64,000 bases of DNA, from the NCBI RefSeq assembly GCF_016863655.1, contig NZ_BOPH01000024.1, positions 84,956-148,955 on the forward strand. The letters run 5' to 3'. Below the pieces are notes generated by a model that did no database searches, had not been told where the DNA came from, and saw nothing but the letters and a program-made list of their open reading frames with translations. Source of the stretch: Virgisporangium ochraceum (lineage in GTDB: Bacteria > Actinomycetota > Actinomycetes > Mycobacteriales > Micromonosporaceae). Every line of letters begins with the position of its first letter. The first letter of the stretch is position 1. Positions 33,186 through 42,644 of this stretch are shown here, in pieces. A program made the translations under genes and the position numbers.

Positions 33186-34484
33186 TCAGTCCAGGTCGAG
33201 ATCGGAGTCCAGCTCCGCCAGGACCCCCGGCGTCAACGCGCGGATCTGACCCGTCGACGCCTCCGCCACGAACATCTTCGCCGCCGAGTCAGGGGGGACC
33301 GAGCTCTTCGACAGCGCGTCCAGCGCCACCGGGTCACCCACGTCCTCGCCCGCACGTTCGCTCAGCAGCCAGCGGACCTCCAGCAGGTCGCAGTATGCCT
33401 GGATCGGGTCCCCCACCCCGCCGACCGCCTTGTGGGCGCGCTCCATCCCCGGGGTGAACACCTCGTCCATCCAGCGGCGGGCCGCTATCTGCTCGGAGAT
33501 GAACGCGTTCGTCTCGTGTTGCAGTTTGCCCTGGTAGGCACGCAGGTCGGCGAGCAGGATCCTGGCCTGGCCCTCCCCTACGTCGAGGCCGGTGATGTTC
33601 TGCAGCTGGGTGGCGTGGAAGCGGCGCGCCGCGACCACGAGCTTGAGCTGCAGGGCCTGGGTGCCGTCGCCGGTGAACTGGAGGTTGACCTCGTCGACGG
33701 CGAAGCCCAGTTCGTGGATCTTGCGGATCTGGCCCTCGATCTGGAACCGCTCGTCGTAGGAGATGACCGGCTCGGCGTGCAGCACGTCCCACAGCGCCTC
33801 GTAGCGGGTCGCCACGCTCGCGGCCTCGTCGACCAGCGAGTCGAACGTCTCCTCGGACTGGTCGAGACGGAGCGCCAGGTCGTACAGGCCGGCGGCGACG
33901 TTCTCCACCAGGATGTCCACATCGTGCTGGCGTTGGCCCCGGCTCAGCTGTGGATGGATCTCGCTGGTCTCGGCGTCGACCAGCCAGGCCTGGAGCACCT
34001 GCCCGTCGCGGGAGAACAGTGTGTTCGCGAGAGAGCAGTCGCCCCAGAAGACGCCGTTGCGGTGCAGGTCCACCAGAAGGCTCGCCATCGCGTCGAGCAG
34101 GCGGTCGCGGTGGGCGCGCTGCTCCGGCGGGATCCGCATGAGCAGCCGCCGGTACTGCCAGGAGCGTTCGAGATACCGGGTGACCAGGATCGCGTTGCCC
34201 TCGTCGGGCTGCACCACCAGCCCCGCCGGCCGCACGGCCGGCAACGACCGGGCCTCCAGGTCACGCAGGACCGCGTACTCCTTCTCGGCGATGCGCTGCG
34301 GCAGCTCCTTGAGCGCCCACAGCGCCCCGTCGGTCTCCACGAAGCGGACCAGGTGACGGCTGGGACCGACCGGGATGTCGCGGAACGGCACCTCGGTGGC
34401 GTCCCAGTCACGCAGCGGCTCCAGCCACGGAAGCGCGAGTAGCCCGGGTGACGGCACCCGCAGCCGAAGGGCAGGCGCTGGCAC
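33186..34484 (-). CDS. DUF4032 kinase-like protein
   Basis: A 432-residue protein. The N-terminal half resembles an aminoglycoside/LPS-kinase fold: LVDLHRNGVFWGDCSLANTLF (catalytic loop) then LVDAETSEIHPQLS (DFG-like Asp), while the C-terminal half is the DUF4032 region. GTG at 34484 is chosen because GGAGG is 6 nt upstream; the TTG at 34499 lies inside that ribosome binding site. It follows the SugC-like gene across a strong hairpin, a pairing seen in many actinobacteria. Substrate unknown. Confidence 0.82.
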   Translation of the reverse strand: MPAPALRLRVPSPGLLALPWLEPLRDWDATEVPFRDIPVGPSRHLVRFVETDGALWALKELPQRIAEKEYAVLRDLEARSLPAVRPAGLVVQPDEGNAILVTRYLERSWQYRRLLMRIPPEQRAHRDRLLDAMASLLVDLHRNGVFWGDCSLANTLFSRDGQVLQAWLVDAETSEIHPQLSRGQRQHDVDILVENVAAGLYDLALRLDQSEETFDSLVDEAASVATRYEALWDVLHAEPVISYDERFQIEGQIRKIHELGFAVDEVNLQFTGDGTQALQLKLVVAARRFHATQLQNITGLDVGEGQARILLADLRAYQGKLQHETNAFISEQIAARRWMDEVFTPGMERAHKAVGGVGDPIQAYCDLLEVRWLLSERAGEDVGDPVALDALSKSSVPPDSAAKMFVAEASTGQIRALTPGVLAELDSDLDLD

Positions 34485-34503
34485 GTGAGGCCTCCTCAAG
34501 CAG

Positions 34504-34535
34504 TCCCGGGGGCCCCCGGACAGGGGCCCCCGGGA
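34504..34535 (-). terminator. Strong GC hairpin between the sugar ABC operon and the DUF4032 gene
   Basis: A perfect 13-bp stem (34504-34516 with 34523-34535) and a 6-nt loop, without a T-run, placed 8 bp after the sugC stop and 20 bp before the DUF4032 start. It may attenuate read-through or protect the upstream mRNA 3' end. Confidence 0.6.
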
Positions 34536-34542
34536 TCCGATC

Positions 34543-35766
34543 CTATGCGGGTGTCCGCGGTGCCGGCGGTGTGGCCGACGCCGCGGCCTCCGGCTTCACC
34601 GGCGCCTCGTCGCGCGTCAGGTTCTCACCGGAGCGCGGGTCGAACAGGTGCATGCGTGACGGGTTGAGCCAGAGGGAAGCGGTTTCCCCGTCGCGGATGC
34701 GGCTCATCGGGTCGAGCGACACCACCATCTGGGTGCGCAGGTGCTCACTGTCGAGCTCCTGCTCCAGCTCGCGCAGCTGGGCCTGGATGTCCTCCGGCGC
34801 CTCGTACGGGATGTAGGCGTACTGCGAGTCGCCCAGCCACTCCGTCACGTCGACCGGAACCTCGAAGACCGAGCCGCGGTCGCGCTTGCTGTCCTCGACG
34901 AGCGACGCGTCCTCGAAGTACTCCGGCCGGATCCCGGCGATCAGCAGGGTGCGGTCGCCGATGCGCTCCCGCACGGAAGGCGTCAACGGCACCGTGAGGA
35001 ACGGCAGCTCCAGCTGGTCGCCGCGCACCGCCGCGGGCAGGAAGTTCATCGGAGGGGACCCGATGAAGCCGGCCACGAACAGGTTGACCGGGTGCTCGTA
35101 CAGCTCCCGTGGCGACGCGACCTGTTGCAGCACACCCCTGCGCAGCACCGCGACCCGGTCGCCGAGGGTCATCGCCTCGGTCTGGTCGTGGGTCACGTAG
35201 ACGGTCGTGGTGCCGAGCCGCCGCTGCATGCGCAGGATCTCGGTGCGCATCTGGCCGCGCAGCTTGGCGTCCAGATTGGACAGTGGCTCGTCGAAGAGGA
35301 AAGCGTCGGCCTCACGCACGATCGCCCGCCCCATCGCGACCCGCTGGCGCTGGCCGCCGGAGAGCTGGCTCGGCTTGCGGTCGAGGTGCTCGGTGAGCTC
35401 CAGCAGCTTCGCCGCGTTGGTGACCCGCTCCTTCACCTCCGCGTCGGGTGCCTTGCGCAGCCGCAGCGGGAACGCGATGTTCTCGAACACCGACAGGTGC
35501 GGGTAGAGCGCGTAGTTCTGGAAGACCATCGCGAGGTTGCGGTCGCGCGGGGCCTTCTCGTTGACGCGCTTGTCACCGATGATCATGTCGCCGGACGTGA
35601 TGTCCTCCAGCCCGACGATCATGCGCAGCAGCGTCGACTTCCCGCAGCCGGACGGGCCGACGAGGATCATGAACTCGCCGTCGGCGATGTCGAGGCTGAC
35701 GTCCTTGACCGCCTTGAAGCCGTCGGCATAGGTCTTGTTGACGTTCTTGATGGTGATCGCAGCCAT
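34543..35766 (-). CDS. sugC: Sugar ABC transporter ATP-binding protein, SugC/MsmK type
   Basis: A 407-residue ATPase with Walker [10 protein letters not shown], signature [15 protein letters not shown], Walker [18 protein letters not shown] and H-loop [12 protein letters not shown], plus a C-terminal regulatory OB domain as in MalK. A long Ala/Pro tail ends it. It is coupled with two permeases and a lipoprotein in LpqY-SugABC order, which imports trehalose in mycobacteria; sugar specificity here is inferred. A palindrome-like GGGAAGCGGTTTCCCC at 34675 encodes ETASL on the minus strand. Confidence 0.9.
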   Translation of the reverse strand: MAAITIKNVNKTYADGFKAVKDVSLDIADGEFMILVGPSGCGKSTLLRMIVGLEDITSGDMIIGDKRVNEKAPRDRNLAMVFQNYALYPHLSVFENIAFPLRLRKAPDAEVKERVTNAAKLLELTEHLDRKPSQLSGGQRQRVAMGRAIVREADAFLFDEPLSNLDAKLRGQMRTEILRMQRRLGTTTVYVTHDQTEAMTLGDRVAVLRRGVLQQVASPRELYEHPVNLFVAGFIGSPPMNFLPAAVRGDQLELPFLTVPLTPSVRERIGDRTLLIAGIRPEYFEDASLVEDSKRDRGSVFEVPVDVTEWLGDSQYAYIPYEAPEDIQAQLRELEQELDSEHLRTQMVVSLDPMSRIRDGETASLWLNPSRMHLFDPRSGENLTRDEAPVKPEAAASATPPAPRTPA

Positions 35767-35772
35767 CTCTTG

Positions 35773-36597
35773 CTATCCCTTCACTGCGCCAGAGGTGAGA
35801 CCAGCGACGATCTTGCGCTGGAACAGCAGCACCATGATCACGACCGGGATGGTCACGATCACGGCGGCCGCGGCGATCGCGCCGTACGGCTGCTCGAACT
35901 GGGTCGCACCGGAGAAGAAGGCCATCGCCGCCGGTACCGGACGGGCGTTCTCGCTCGAGGTGAGCGAGATGCCGAACAGGAAGTCGTTCCAGCAGAAGAA
36001 GAACGTCAGGATCGCGGCGGTGAACACGCCCGGTGCGGCCAGCGGCACGATCACCTTGCGGAACGCCTGCCACGCCGTGGCTCCGTCGACCTGGGCCGCC
36101 TGCTCCATCTCCCACGGGATCTCGCGGAAGAACGCCGACAGCGTCCACAGCGCCATCGGCAGGGAGAACGACATGTACGGGATGATCAGACCCGGCCAGG
36201 TGTCGTACAGCCCGACCGAGCGCCAGATCGTGAACATGGGCCCGATCAACGACACCGCCGGGAAGATGGCGATCGCCAGTGCCGTCGACAGGATCAGCTT
36301 CTTGCCCGGGAAGTCCAGGCGGGCGATCGCGTACGCGGCGAGGGTCGCGATGACGACCGACAGCGTGGTGGCGATCAGCGAGATGCCGATCGAGTTGCGC
36401 AGCGCCGAGGTGAACAGGTCCTGGCCCAGTACCGCCTTGTAGTTCTCGAAGCTCCAGTCACGTGGGAAGAAGTTCCCGTCGGTGAGCTGGGCGCCCGTCT
36501 TGAACGACAGGCTGATGATCCACAGGACCGGCAGCGCCGTGTAGACGATGATGGCGATCGATCCGATGATCCACCACCGCTGTTTCTTCTCCATCAC
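35773..36597 (-). CDS. sugB: Sugar ABC transporter permease, SugB/MalG type
   Basis: A 274-residue inner-membrane permease with six predicted segments and the EAA loop EQAAQVDGATAWQAFRKVIVPLAAPG that docks with the ATPase. GTG at 36597 is preferred to the ATG three bases on because GAGGGG is 6 nt before it; the start overlaps the upstream permease stop. Confidence 0.9.
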   Translation of the reverse strand: MMEKKQRWWIIGSIAIIVYTALPVLWIISLSFKTGAQLTDGNFFPRDWSFENYKAVLGQDLFTSALRNSIGISLIATTLSVVIATLAAYAIARLDFPGKKLILSTALAIAIFPAVSLIGPMFTIWRSVGLYDTWPGLIIPYMSFSLPMALWTLSAFFREIPWEMEQAAQVDGATAWQAFRKVIVPLAAPGVFTAAILTFFFCWNDFLFGISLTSSENARPVPAAMAFFSGATQFEQPYGAIAAAAVIVTIPVVIMVLLFQRKIVAGLTSGAVKG

Positions 36598-37550
36598 CGC
36601 TCACCCCTCGCCGCGCCGATGTCGGTCTTGAACCCCTTGACGAACAGCACCGCGATCAGCACCACACAGATGAACAGCAGCACCGACACCGCCGAACCGA
36701 GACCGATGTTGAGCCGGTTGATCATCTGGTTGTAACTGAGGAACGACAACGTCTCCGTGTCGTTGGCGCCGCGCGTCATCACGAACACCGTGTCGAAGAT
36801 GCGGAACGCGTCGAGCGTGCGGAACAGCACGGCGACGAGGATCGCCGCCTTCATGTTGGGGATGGTCACCCGCCACAGCCGTTGCCACGCCGTGGCTCCG
36901 TCGACCTCGGCCGCCTCGCCCAGCACACTCGGCACCGTCGCGAGGCCGGCGAGCAGGAGCAGCGAGATGAACGGCGTCGTCTTCCACAGTTCCGCGAGGA
37001 AGATGATGAACAGCGAGCTCCACCGGTCACCGAAGAAGTTCTTGTCGGTACCGAGGAGCGAGTTTACGAAACCGGCCGTGGGGTCGAACGCGAACTGCCA
37101 GGCGAACGCCGACACGACGGTGACGATGCCGTACGGAATCAGGATCGCCACGCGCACCGTCCTGCGCCCGAAGATGGCCCGGTGCATGACCATGGCGAAG
37201 ATGAACCCGATCACGAGCTCCGCCGCCACCGTGAAGACCGTCAACAGGACGGTCGTGAGCATGTCGTTCCACCACAACGGAGATGACAGGACGGTGACGT
37301 AGTTGCTGAGCCACACGAACTCGCGGTCGTCGGGCGCCGCGAGCGTGTAACGGTTGAAGGACAACCAGATCGAGTTGAGCACCGGGTACGCGGTCACGAT
37401 CATCATGAGCGCGAACGCGGGACCGGCGAGCATCAGCCCGAGACGCTTCTCGTGCCGCTCCCGGTCGCTGACGGGCGGCTTGCCCTGGACGACCTCGGCG
37501 TCGTCGCGCTCAGCGGAAGCGCCCGCCTGGGTCGGCGCGGTGGTCGTCAT
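36594..37550 (-). CDS. sugA: Sugar ABC transporter permease, SugA/MalF type
   Basis: A 318-residue permease with six hydrophobic segments and the EAA-type loop GEAAEVDGATAWQRLWRVTIPNMK. An N-terminal 35-residue soluble tail precedes the first segment. The start overlaps the stop of the lipoprotein gene by 4 bp, placing it second in the minus-strand operon. Confidence 0.9.
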   Translation of the reverse strand: MTTTAPTQAGASAERDDAEVVQGKPPVSDRERHEKRLGLMLAGPAFALMMIVTAYPVLNSIWLSFNRYTLAAPDDREFVWLSNYVTVLSSPLWWNDMLTTVLLTVFTVAAELVIGFIFAMVMHRAIFGRRTVRVAILIPYGIVTVVSAFAWQFAFDPTAGFVNSLLGTDKNFFGDRWSSLFIIFLAELWKTTPFISLLLLAGLATVPSVLGEAAEVDGATAWQRLWRVTIPNMKAAILVAVLFRTLDAFRIFDTVFVMTRGANDTETLSFLSYNQMINRLNIGLGSAVSVLLFICVVLIAVLFVKGFKTDIGAARGER

Positions 37551-38863
37551 ATCAGCACCTTGCCCTTCAACGCCTTGCTGATGAGGTCGTTGGACTCCTT
37601 GGGTGTCTTGTTCGGGTTCACCGAGCCCGGCGGGTGCCAGGTGCGCTGGATCGCGATCGTCACGTCGTTGTAGAACGGCGTGAGCGGACGCGGGGCGGCC
37701 TGGTCGATGGAGTCACGGATCAGCGGGGCGAACGGGTACTTGGCGAGGATGCCGGGATCGTCGTAGATCGACGCCCGCGTGGCCGGCTCGCCGAGGGTGT
37801 CCATCCGCTGCTTCTGGCTCTCCGGCGACGTGATGCACGCCGCGGCCTCGAACGCCAGCTTGCGCTTGGGTTCCGGCGTGTACGCGCCGACGCCGATCAT
37901 CGCGCCACCGATCGGCGGTGCGCTCGGGGTGTTGGCGTCGACCCGCGGGTACCGGGCCCAGCCGTAGTCCTCGAAGATGGGCTTGAAGTTGGCGTCCTTG
38001 CCGGCGTTCTCGGAGCCGAGACCGTAGATGTAGGGCCAGTTCAGCATCGCCCACGCGTTGCCGTTCTGGAACGCCGCGCGCGTGGTCTCCTCGATCGCCG
38101 TGGACAGACCGAAGTCCGCGGCGGGAGAGTCGACGAACTTCTGGATGATCTCGGCGGCGCGGCGGCCGGCGTCACTGTTCACGCCCGGCTTGGCGTTCGT
38201 TCCGGCGTCGGTGTTCTCGAGGATGCTGCCGCCGGCGGAGCTGATGAGTCCGTTGATCCAGACCATGTAGCCCTCGTACCGGTTGGCCTGTATCTCGACG
38301 AAGCGCGAGTTCTCGGGCATCTTCGACGACGCGTCGATGAGGTCGTCCCAGGTGAAGTTCTCGGCGGTCGGGTCGATGCCGGCCTGCTTGGCCAACGACT
38401 TGCGGTACCAGAGCAGCTGGCTGTTCGACGAGAACGGCGCCGCGTACAGCTTGCCCTTCCAGGTGGCCGACTCCTTCGGCCCCTGCAGGATGTCGTCGGT
38501 CGCCTTCGCCTCGTCCTCGCCCTCGAACGGGAGGATCCACTTGGCCTCGGCGAACTCGGGCGCCCAGATGACGTCCATGAAGAGGACGTTCATCGTCTTG
38601 TCCTTGGCGGCCAGCCGTCGTACGAGCTGCTCGCGCTGGGCGTCGGCGCTGTTCGGCAGCGTCTCCCGCCGGATCACGTAGCGGCCGTTCGCCTGCTGGT
38701 TGCACTGGTCCACGATTTTTCCGACGACGCCGGAGGAGTCCGGGCTCTGCCAGAACGTGAGAACGTTGGCGCCGTCGTCGCTTCCGCACGCGACGAGAGT
38801 GGGGGCGGCAACGAGGGCCGCGACAAAAAGTGCCAGTTTCTGTCGTGGCCGGGGATGGCTCAT
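37547..38863 (-). CDS. lpqY: Sugar-binding lipoprotein of the SugABC-like importer
   Basis: A 438-residue extracellular solute-binding protein. The N-terminus has a charged start, a hydrophobic core and the lipobox LVACGSDD, so it is a membrane-anchored lipoprotein. The body is the family 1 binding-protein type (VLTFWQSPDSSGVVGKIVDQ; YAAPFSSNSQLLWYRKSL). ATG at 38863 or TTG at 38869: the TTG is better spaced (6 nt) from GGAGG. The leader holds a small hairpin (38898-38920). First gene of the sug operon. Confidence 0.87.
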   Translation of the reverse strand: MSHPRPRQKLALFVAALVAAPTLVACGSDDGANVLTFWQSPDSSGVVGKIVDQCNQQANGRYVIRRETLPNSADAQREQLVRRLAAKDKTMNVLFMDVIWAPEFAEAKWILPFEGEDEAKATDDILQGPKESATWKGKLYAAPFSSNSQLLWYRKSLAKQAGIDPTAENFTWDDLIDASSKMPENSRFVEIQANRYEGYMVWINGLISSAGGSILENTDAGTNAKPGVNSDAGRRAAEIIQKFVDSPAADFGLSTAIEETTRAAFQNGNAWAMLNWPYIYGLGSENAGKDANFKPIFEDYGWARYPRVDANTPSAPPIGGAMIGVGAYTPEPKRKLAFEAAACITSPESQKQRMDTLGEPATRASIYDDPGILAKYPFAPLIRDSIDQAAPRPLTPFYNDVTIAIQRTWHPPGSVNPNKTPKESNDLISKALKGKVLI

Positions 38864-39038
38864 GCGCAAAACGCACCTCCCGGGGAGTGGGGCGCATCCG
38901 CCAGCCGGTGACGCTGGCGGGGCCTGCACTCATACGTGCAGTTCCCTCACTGTGCGCTCGCACCGGCGATCCCGCACTTCGACGGACGTAACGCAGTGGT
39001 AAAGATCCCGAAATCCACCTAGGTGCGTAGATGCGAAA

Positions 39039-39066
39039 GGGCCCCGGTACGCGTGTACCGGGGCCC
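39039..39066 (-). terminator. Intrinsic terminator of the pyrimidine/NMT1-ABC operon
   Basis: A perfect 12-bp stem (39039-39050 with 39055-39066) and 4-nt loop, followed on the minus strand by a short T-rich stretch (CCCTTTCGC), 18 bp after the stop of the binding-protein gene. Confidence 0.8.
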
Positions 39067-39083
39067 AGACTCGCGAGGGGCGG

Positions 39084-40217
39084 CTACGCGCCGCCGGCGT
39101 TGAGGGTCACCTGCTTCGGGCTGAACGACGAGCCCGTCACGTCGACGCCGCCCGCCTTGGCCTTGTCGATGGCCTTCTGGATGTACTCGTTCGTGAAGGC
39201 CTGGCCCTCGGGCTTCTTCGTGAGGACGGTCTTGCCGTCCTGGTTCTTCGTGCTCTGCGACAGCTCGACCGTGCGGTTCCAGTCGCCCTCGTCGATGAGC
39301 CCGATGCCCTTGGACGACGGCCAGATGAGCTTGCTGGTCTCGTTCATCTGCCACAGCTGGTGGCTGGCGCCGAGCTTCGAGCCCTTCTTCACCACCAGGT
39401 CGCGGCACTCCTCCGGGTTGTCACGGCAGTACGCCCAGCCCTTGATGGTGCCGGTCAGCAGCTTGACCGTCGTCTCCTGGTACGCCTTGTCGCCGAGGCG
39501 TGTCGTGTTGGCCCACAACGCGTCCTGCAGCATCGCGGTGCCTTCCTTGTTCCAGTCGATGATCACGAAGTCGCTCGGCTGGTAGAGCTTGCCGGTGCTC
39601 GGGTTCGTGGCCTCGAGCACCTGCGCGTACTCGTTGTAGCTCATCGCCTGTGCGGCGTCGATGTCACCGCGCAGCAGCGCCTGCATGTCGAACTGCTGCT
39701 GCACGAGCGTGACGTCCTTGCCCGGGTCGAGGCCGGCCTTCGTGAGGCCGGCGAACAACTCGAACTCGTTGCCGAAGCCCCAGTTGCCGACCTTCTTGCC
39801 CTTCAGGTCCTTGGCCGACGTGATTCCCTTGCCGGCGAACGCCACCTGGTAGGTGCCCGAGCGGGCGAAGAACTGGCCGACGTCGGTGATCTGCACGCCC
39901 TGCTCGCGCGACGCGAGCGCCTTCGGGACCCAGGCCACCGCGTAGTCGGCGCGGCCCTGGCCGAGCACGGTCTGCGGGACGATGTCGACGCCGCCCTCGA
40001 GCAGCTCGACGTTCAGCCCCTCCTCCTTGTAGAAGCCCTTTTCCACGGCCGCGATGTAGCCCGCGAACTGCGCCTGGAAGAACCACTGGAGCTGAACCTT
40101 GACGTTGGTCACGCCGTTCGAGGTCGACGGCGCACCGGAGTTCTGGTCGGCCGTGCCGCAGGCCGTCACCACCAACAGCGACACGAGAGCGAGGGAAGCC
40201 ATACGTAATCTGGTCAT
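39084..40217 (-). CDS. NMT1/THI5-like ABC transporter substrate-binding lipoprotein
   Basis: A 377-residue periplasmic-type binding lipoprotein with lipobox LLVVTACGTA. The body follows the NMT1/THI5 pattern: VKVQLQWFFQAQFAGYIAAVEKGFYKEEG and VELLEGGVDIVPQTVLGQGRADYAVAWVP. Related proteins bind pyrimidine precursors, hydantoins, sulfonates or riboflavin. Being last in the dihydropyrimidinase operon, pyrimidine or hydantoin uptake is the likely job. ATG with GGA-type ribosome binding site. Confidence 0.88.
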   Translation of the reverse strand: MTRLRMASLALVSLLVVTACGTADQNSGAPSTSNGVTNVKVQLQWFFQAQFAGYIAAVEKGFYKEEGLNVELLEGGVDIVPQTVLGQGRADYAVAWVPKALASREQGVQITDVGQFFARSGTYQVAFAGKGITSAKDLKGKKVGNWGFGNEFELFAGLTKAGLDPGKDVTLVQQQFDMQALLRGDIDAAQAMSYNEYAQVLEATNPSTGKLYQPSDFVIIDWNKEGTAMLQDALWANTTRLGDKAYQETTVKLLTGTIKGWAYCRDNPEECRDLVVKKGSKLGASHQLWQMNETSKLIWPSSKGIGLIDEGDWNRTVELSQSTKNQDGKTVLTKKPEGQAFTNEYIQKAIDKAKAGGVDVTGSSFSPKQVTLNAGGA

Positions 40218-40240
40218 CGGTCCTCCGCGAAGTCGAGGTT

Positions 40241-41005
40241 TCAGGAAGCCTGGCCGCGCCGCCAGGGCATCGCGAAGCGTTCCGCCACGAGCGTGGCGAT
40301 GTAGAAGATCAGACCGAGGACGCACGCGCCGACCACGTAGGCCCACGCACGCGGGTAGGCGGTGAACGCCGCCGCGGAGGTGATCCGGGAGCCCAGGCCG
40401 TCCTGGAGCCCACCGAAGTACTCCGACACCACGGCGGCGATGACCGCGAGCGACGACGCCTGCCGCAGACCGGTGAACACGAACGGCAGCGCACCCGGCA
40501 GGCGCACCAGCCGCGCGAACGTCCAGCCGGACGCGGCGTAGCTCGTCATCAGCTCCTGGTGGATGGGGTGGACCTCCCGCAGGCCCCGCAGGGTGTTCAC
40601 GAACACGGGAAAGAACGCCACGATCGCCACCACGATCCGGCGCGGAATGCTGCTGGTGGAGTCGAACATGTTGTTGAGGATCGGCGCGAGCGCGATGATG
40701 GGCAGCGCGTTCACGAGAGCGGCGACGGGCACCGACACCTCGGCCAGCAACCGGACGCGGCTCGCGAGCAGCGCCGCCCCGAGACCGAACGCGGCGCCGA
40801 CCAGCAGTCCCACCAACGCGTTCGCGCCACTGGCGAGGCCGGCCTCCCACACCACCGACCGGTCGAGCCACAGCTGCTCACCGATCGCCGACGGCGCCGG
40901 CAGGATGAACGGCGCGATCCGGCCGGCCCGCACGATCAGCTCCCACAGGGCCAGCCCGGCGACGCCGACCACCACCGGCGGCAGCACCGACCGGACCCAC
41001 CTCAT
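40241..41005 (-). CDS. ABC transporter permease, SsuC/TauC/ThiX type (1)
   Basis: A 254-residue permease with about six hydrophobic segments and the EAA-like loop YAASGWTFARLVRLPGALPFVFTGLRQ. It belongs to the NMT1-type importer, and its start overlaps the ATPase stop by 4 bp. The operon has two permease genes, so the channel may be a heterodimer. Confidence 0.88.
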   Translation of the reverse strand: MRWVRSVLPPVVVGVAGLALWELIVRAGRIAPFILPAPSAIGEQLWLDRSVVWEAGLASGANALVGLLVGAAFGLGAALLASRVRLLAEVSVPVAALVNALPIIALAPILNNMFDSTSSIPRRIVVAIVAFFPVFVNTLRGLREVHPIHQELMTSYAASGWTFARLVRLPGALPFVFTGLRQASSLAVIAAVVSEYFGGLQDGLGSRITSAAAFTAYPRAWAYVVGACVLGLIFYIATLVAERFAMPWRRGQAS

Positions 41006-41784
41006 GCGTCGACCTCCGCGGTCTCCATACCCCGCAACGCCTTGCGCACCTTGGTGATCGCGGTGAAGAACCCGGGCGACTGGCGGATCGCGTCGGTGCG
41101 GTCACCGAGGTCGATCTTCACGGTTTCGGTGATCCGGCCGGGTCGCGCCGACATCACCACCACGAGGTCGGACAGGAACACCGCCTCGGGGATCGAGTGC
41201 GTGACGAACACCGTGCTCGTTCCGGTCGCCGCGCACACGCGCAGAAGCTCGGACTGCAGGCGTTCGCGCGTCATCTCGTCGAGCGCACCGAACGGTTCGT
41301 CCATCAGGAGCAGAGGCGGGTGGACCGCGAGAGCGCGCGCGATCGCCACGCGTTGCTGCATGCCGCCGGAGAGCTGGGCGGGATAGTGCCCGGCGAAGTC
41401 CGACAGGCCCACCAGTTTCAGCATCTCCTCGGCCCGGGCGTGCCGCTCGGCGCGCTTCTGGCCACGCAGTTCCAGCGGTAGCTCGACGTTGCGCCGCACC
41501 GTGCGCCAGTCGAAGAGACCTGCCTGCTGGAACGCGATCCCGTACTCCTGGTCGAGCCGGGCCCGGCGGGCGGGCTTGCCGGCCACGGTGACCGTGCCCG
41601 ACGTCGGCGGCACCAGGTCGGCGATCAGGCGCAGCAGCGTACTCTTGCCGCACCCGGACGGGCCGATCAGCGAGACGAACTGTCCACTCTCGACGACGAG
41701 GTCGATGTCGTGCAGCGCGGACACCTCGTCGGGCCGGCCCTTGTTGAAGACCTTCGACACTCCACTGACTTCGACAGCTGTCAT
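41002..41784 (-). CDS. ABC transporter ATP-binding protein, SsuB/TauB/ThiZ type
   Basis: A 260-residue ATPase with Walker [10 protein letters not shown], signature LSGGMQQRVAIARAL, Walker B PPLLLMDEPFGALDEMT and H-loop VFVTHSIPEAV. Start and stop overlap the flanking permease genes by 4 bp (ATGA-type), indicating coupled translation. It energises the NMT1-type importer. Confidence 0.9.
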   Translation of the reverse strand: MTAVEVSGVSKVFNKGRPDEVSALHDIDLVVESGQFVSLIGPSGCGKSTLLRLIADLVPPTSGTVTVAGKPARRARLDQEYGIAFQQAGLFDWRTVRRNVELPLELRGQKRAERHARAEEMLKLVGLSDFAGHYPAQLSGGMQQRVAIARALAVHPPLLLMDEPFGALDEMTRERLQSELLRVCAATGTSTVFVTHSIPEAVFLSDLVVVMSARPGRITETVKIDLGDRTDAIRQSPGFFTAITKVRKALRGMETAEVDA

Positions 41785-42644
41785 GGCAGCAGGACCCTCC
41801 GGCGGTGACGCGTGAGGGGCCATTCCACCAGAGCCACGAACCCGGCGACGGCCAGCCCCAGCAGTGCCGCGCCGATCATCGCCGTGTACACCTTGGCCGG
41901 GTCGCTGGTCGCCTCGCGCGAGTACTCGATGACGAGCCGGCCGATGCCACCGGGTGTCCCGGTCGAGATCTCGCCGACCACCGCGCCCACGACGGCGGCC
42001 GCGCCGGCCAGACGCAGCGCCGGGAACAGGTACGGCGTCGCGGCGGGCAGCCGGAGCTTCAGCAGCGTGGTCCACCAGCCGGCGGCATAGCTGCGCATCA
42101 GATCGATCCCGATCGCGGTCGGCGACTGCAGGCCCCGCAGCATGCCGACCGCGACCGGGAAGAACGCGAGGTACGCCGCGATCAGCGACACCGACATCCA
42201 CGGCTGCCACGGATACGGGCCGAGCGACAGCGCACCGCCCCAGCCGGCCACCAGCGGCGCCAACGCCACCAGCGGCACGGTCTGCGACAGCACCACCCAC
42301 GGCAGGAGACCCCGTTCGGCGACCCGGAACCGCTGCATCAGCACCGCGAGCAGCAGCCCCACGAGCGTGCCGACCAGGAAGCCGACCGCGGTGATGCCGA
42401 GCGTGAACAGGCAGGCGTCGAAGACGACCCTCCACACCGGACGGCCACCGGCGAGCTCCGGCTCGCCGAGGCGCCGCAGGACGTCGAGGACGTGCGGCAT
42501 CGCCGCGTCGTCGGTGCGCGGCAGGATCCGCACCCCGAAGACCGACGTGCCGTCGGGGTCACCGACCGCCTTGTACCCCTCCCACAGCGCGACGCCCGCG
42601 ACAAGCGCGAGCGCCACGCCGATGGCGGCTTTGAGTGACTTCAT
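41781..42644 (-). CDS. ABC transporter permease, SsuC/TauC/ThiX type (2)
   Basis: A 287-residue permease with an EAA-like loop SYAAGWWTTLLKLRLPAATPYLFPALRL and a long periplasmic stretch after the first segment (residues 25-70) that the first permease lacks. Its ATG overlaps the LLM oxidoreductase stop by 4 bp. The two permeases differ in sequence, so they are not a recent duplication. Confidence 0.88.
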   Translation of the reverse strand: MKSLKAAIGVALALVAGVALWEGYKAVGDPDGTSVFGVRILPRTDDAAMPHVLDVLRRLGEPELAGGRPVWRVVFDACLFTLGITAVGFLVGTLVGLLLAVLMQRFRVAERGLLPWVVLSQTVPLVALAPLVAGWGGALSLGPYPWQPWMSVSLIAAYLAFFPVAVGMLRGLQSPTAIGIDLMRSYAAGWWTTLLKLRLPAATPYLFPALRLAGAAAVVGAVVGEISTGTPGGIGRLVIEYSREATSDPAKVYTAMIGAALLGLAVAGFVALVEWPLTRHRRRVLLP

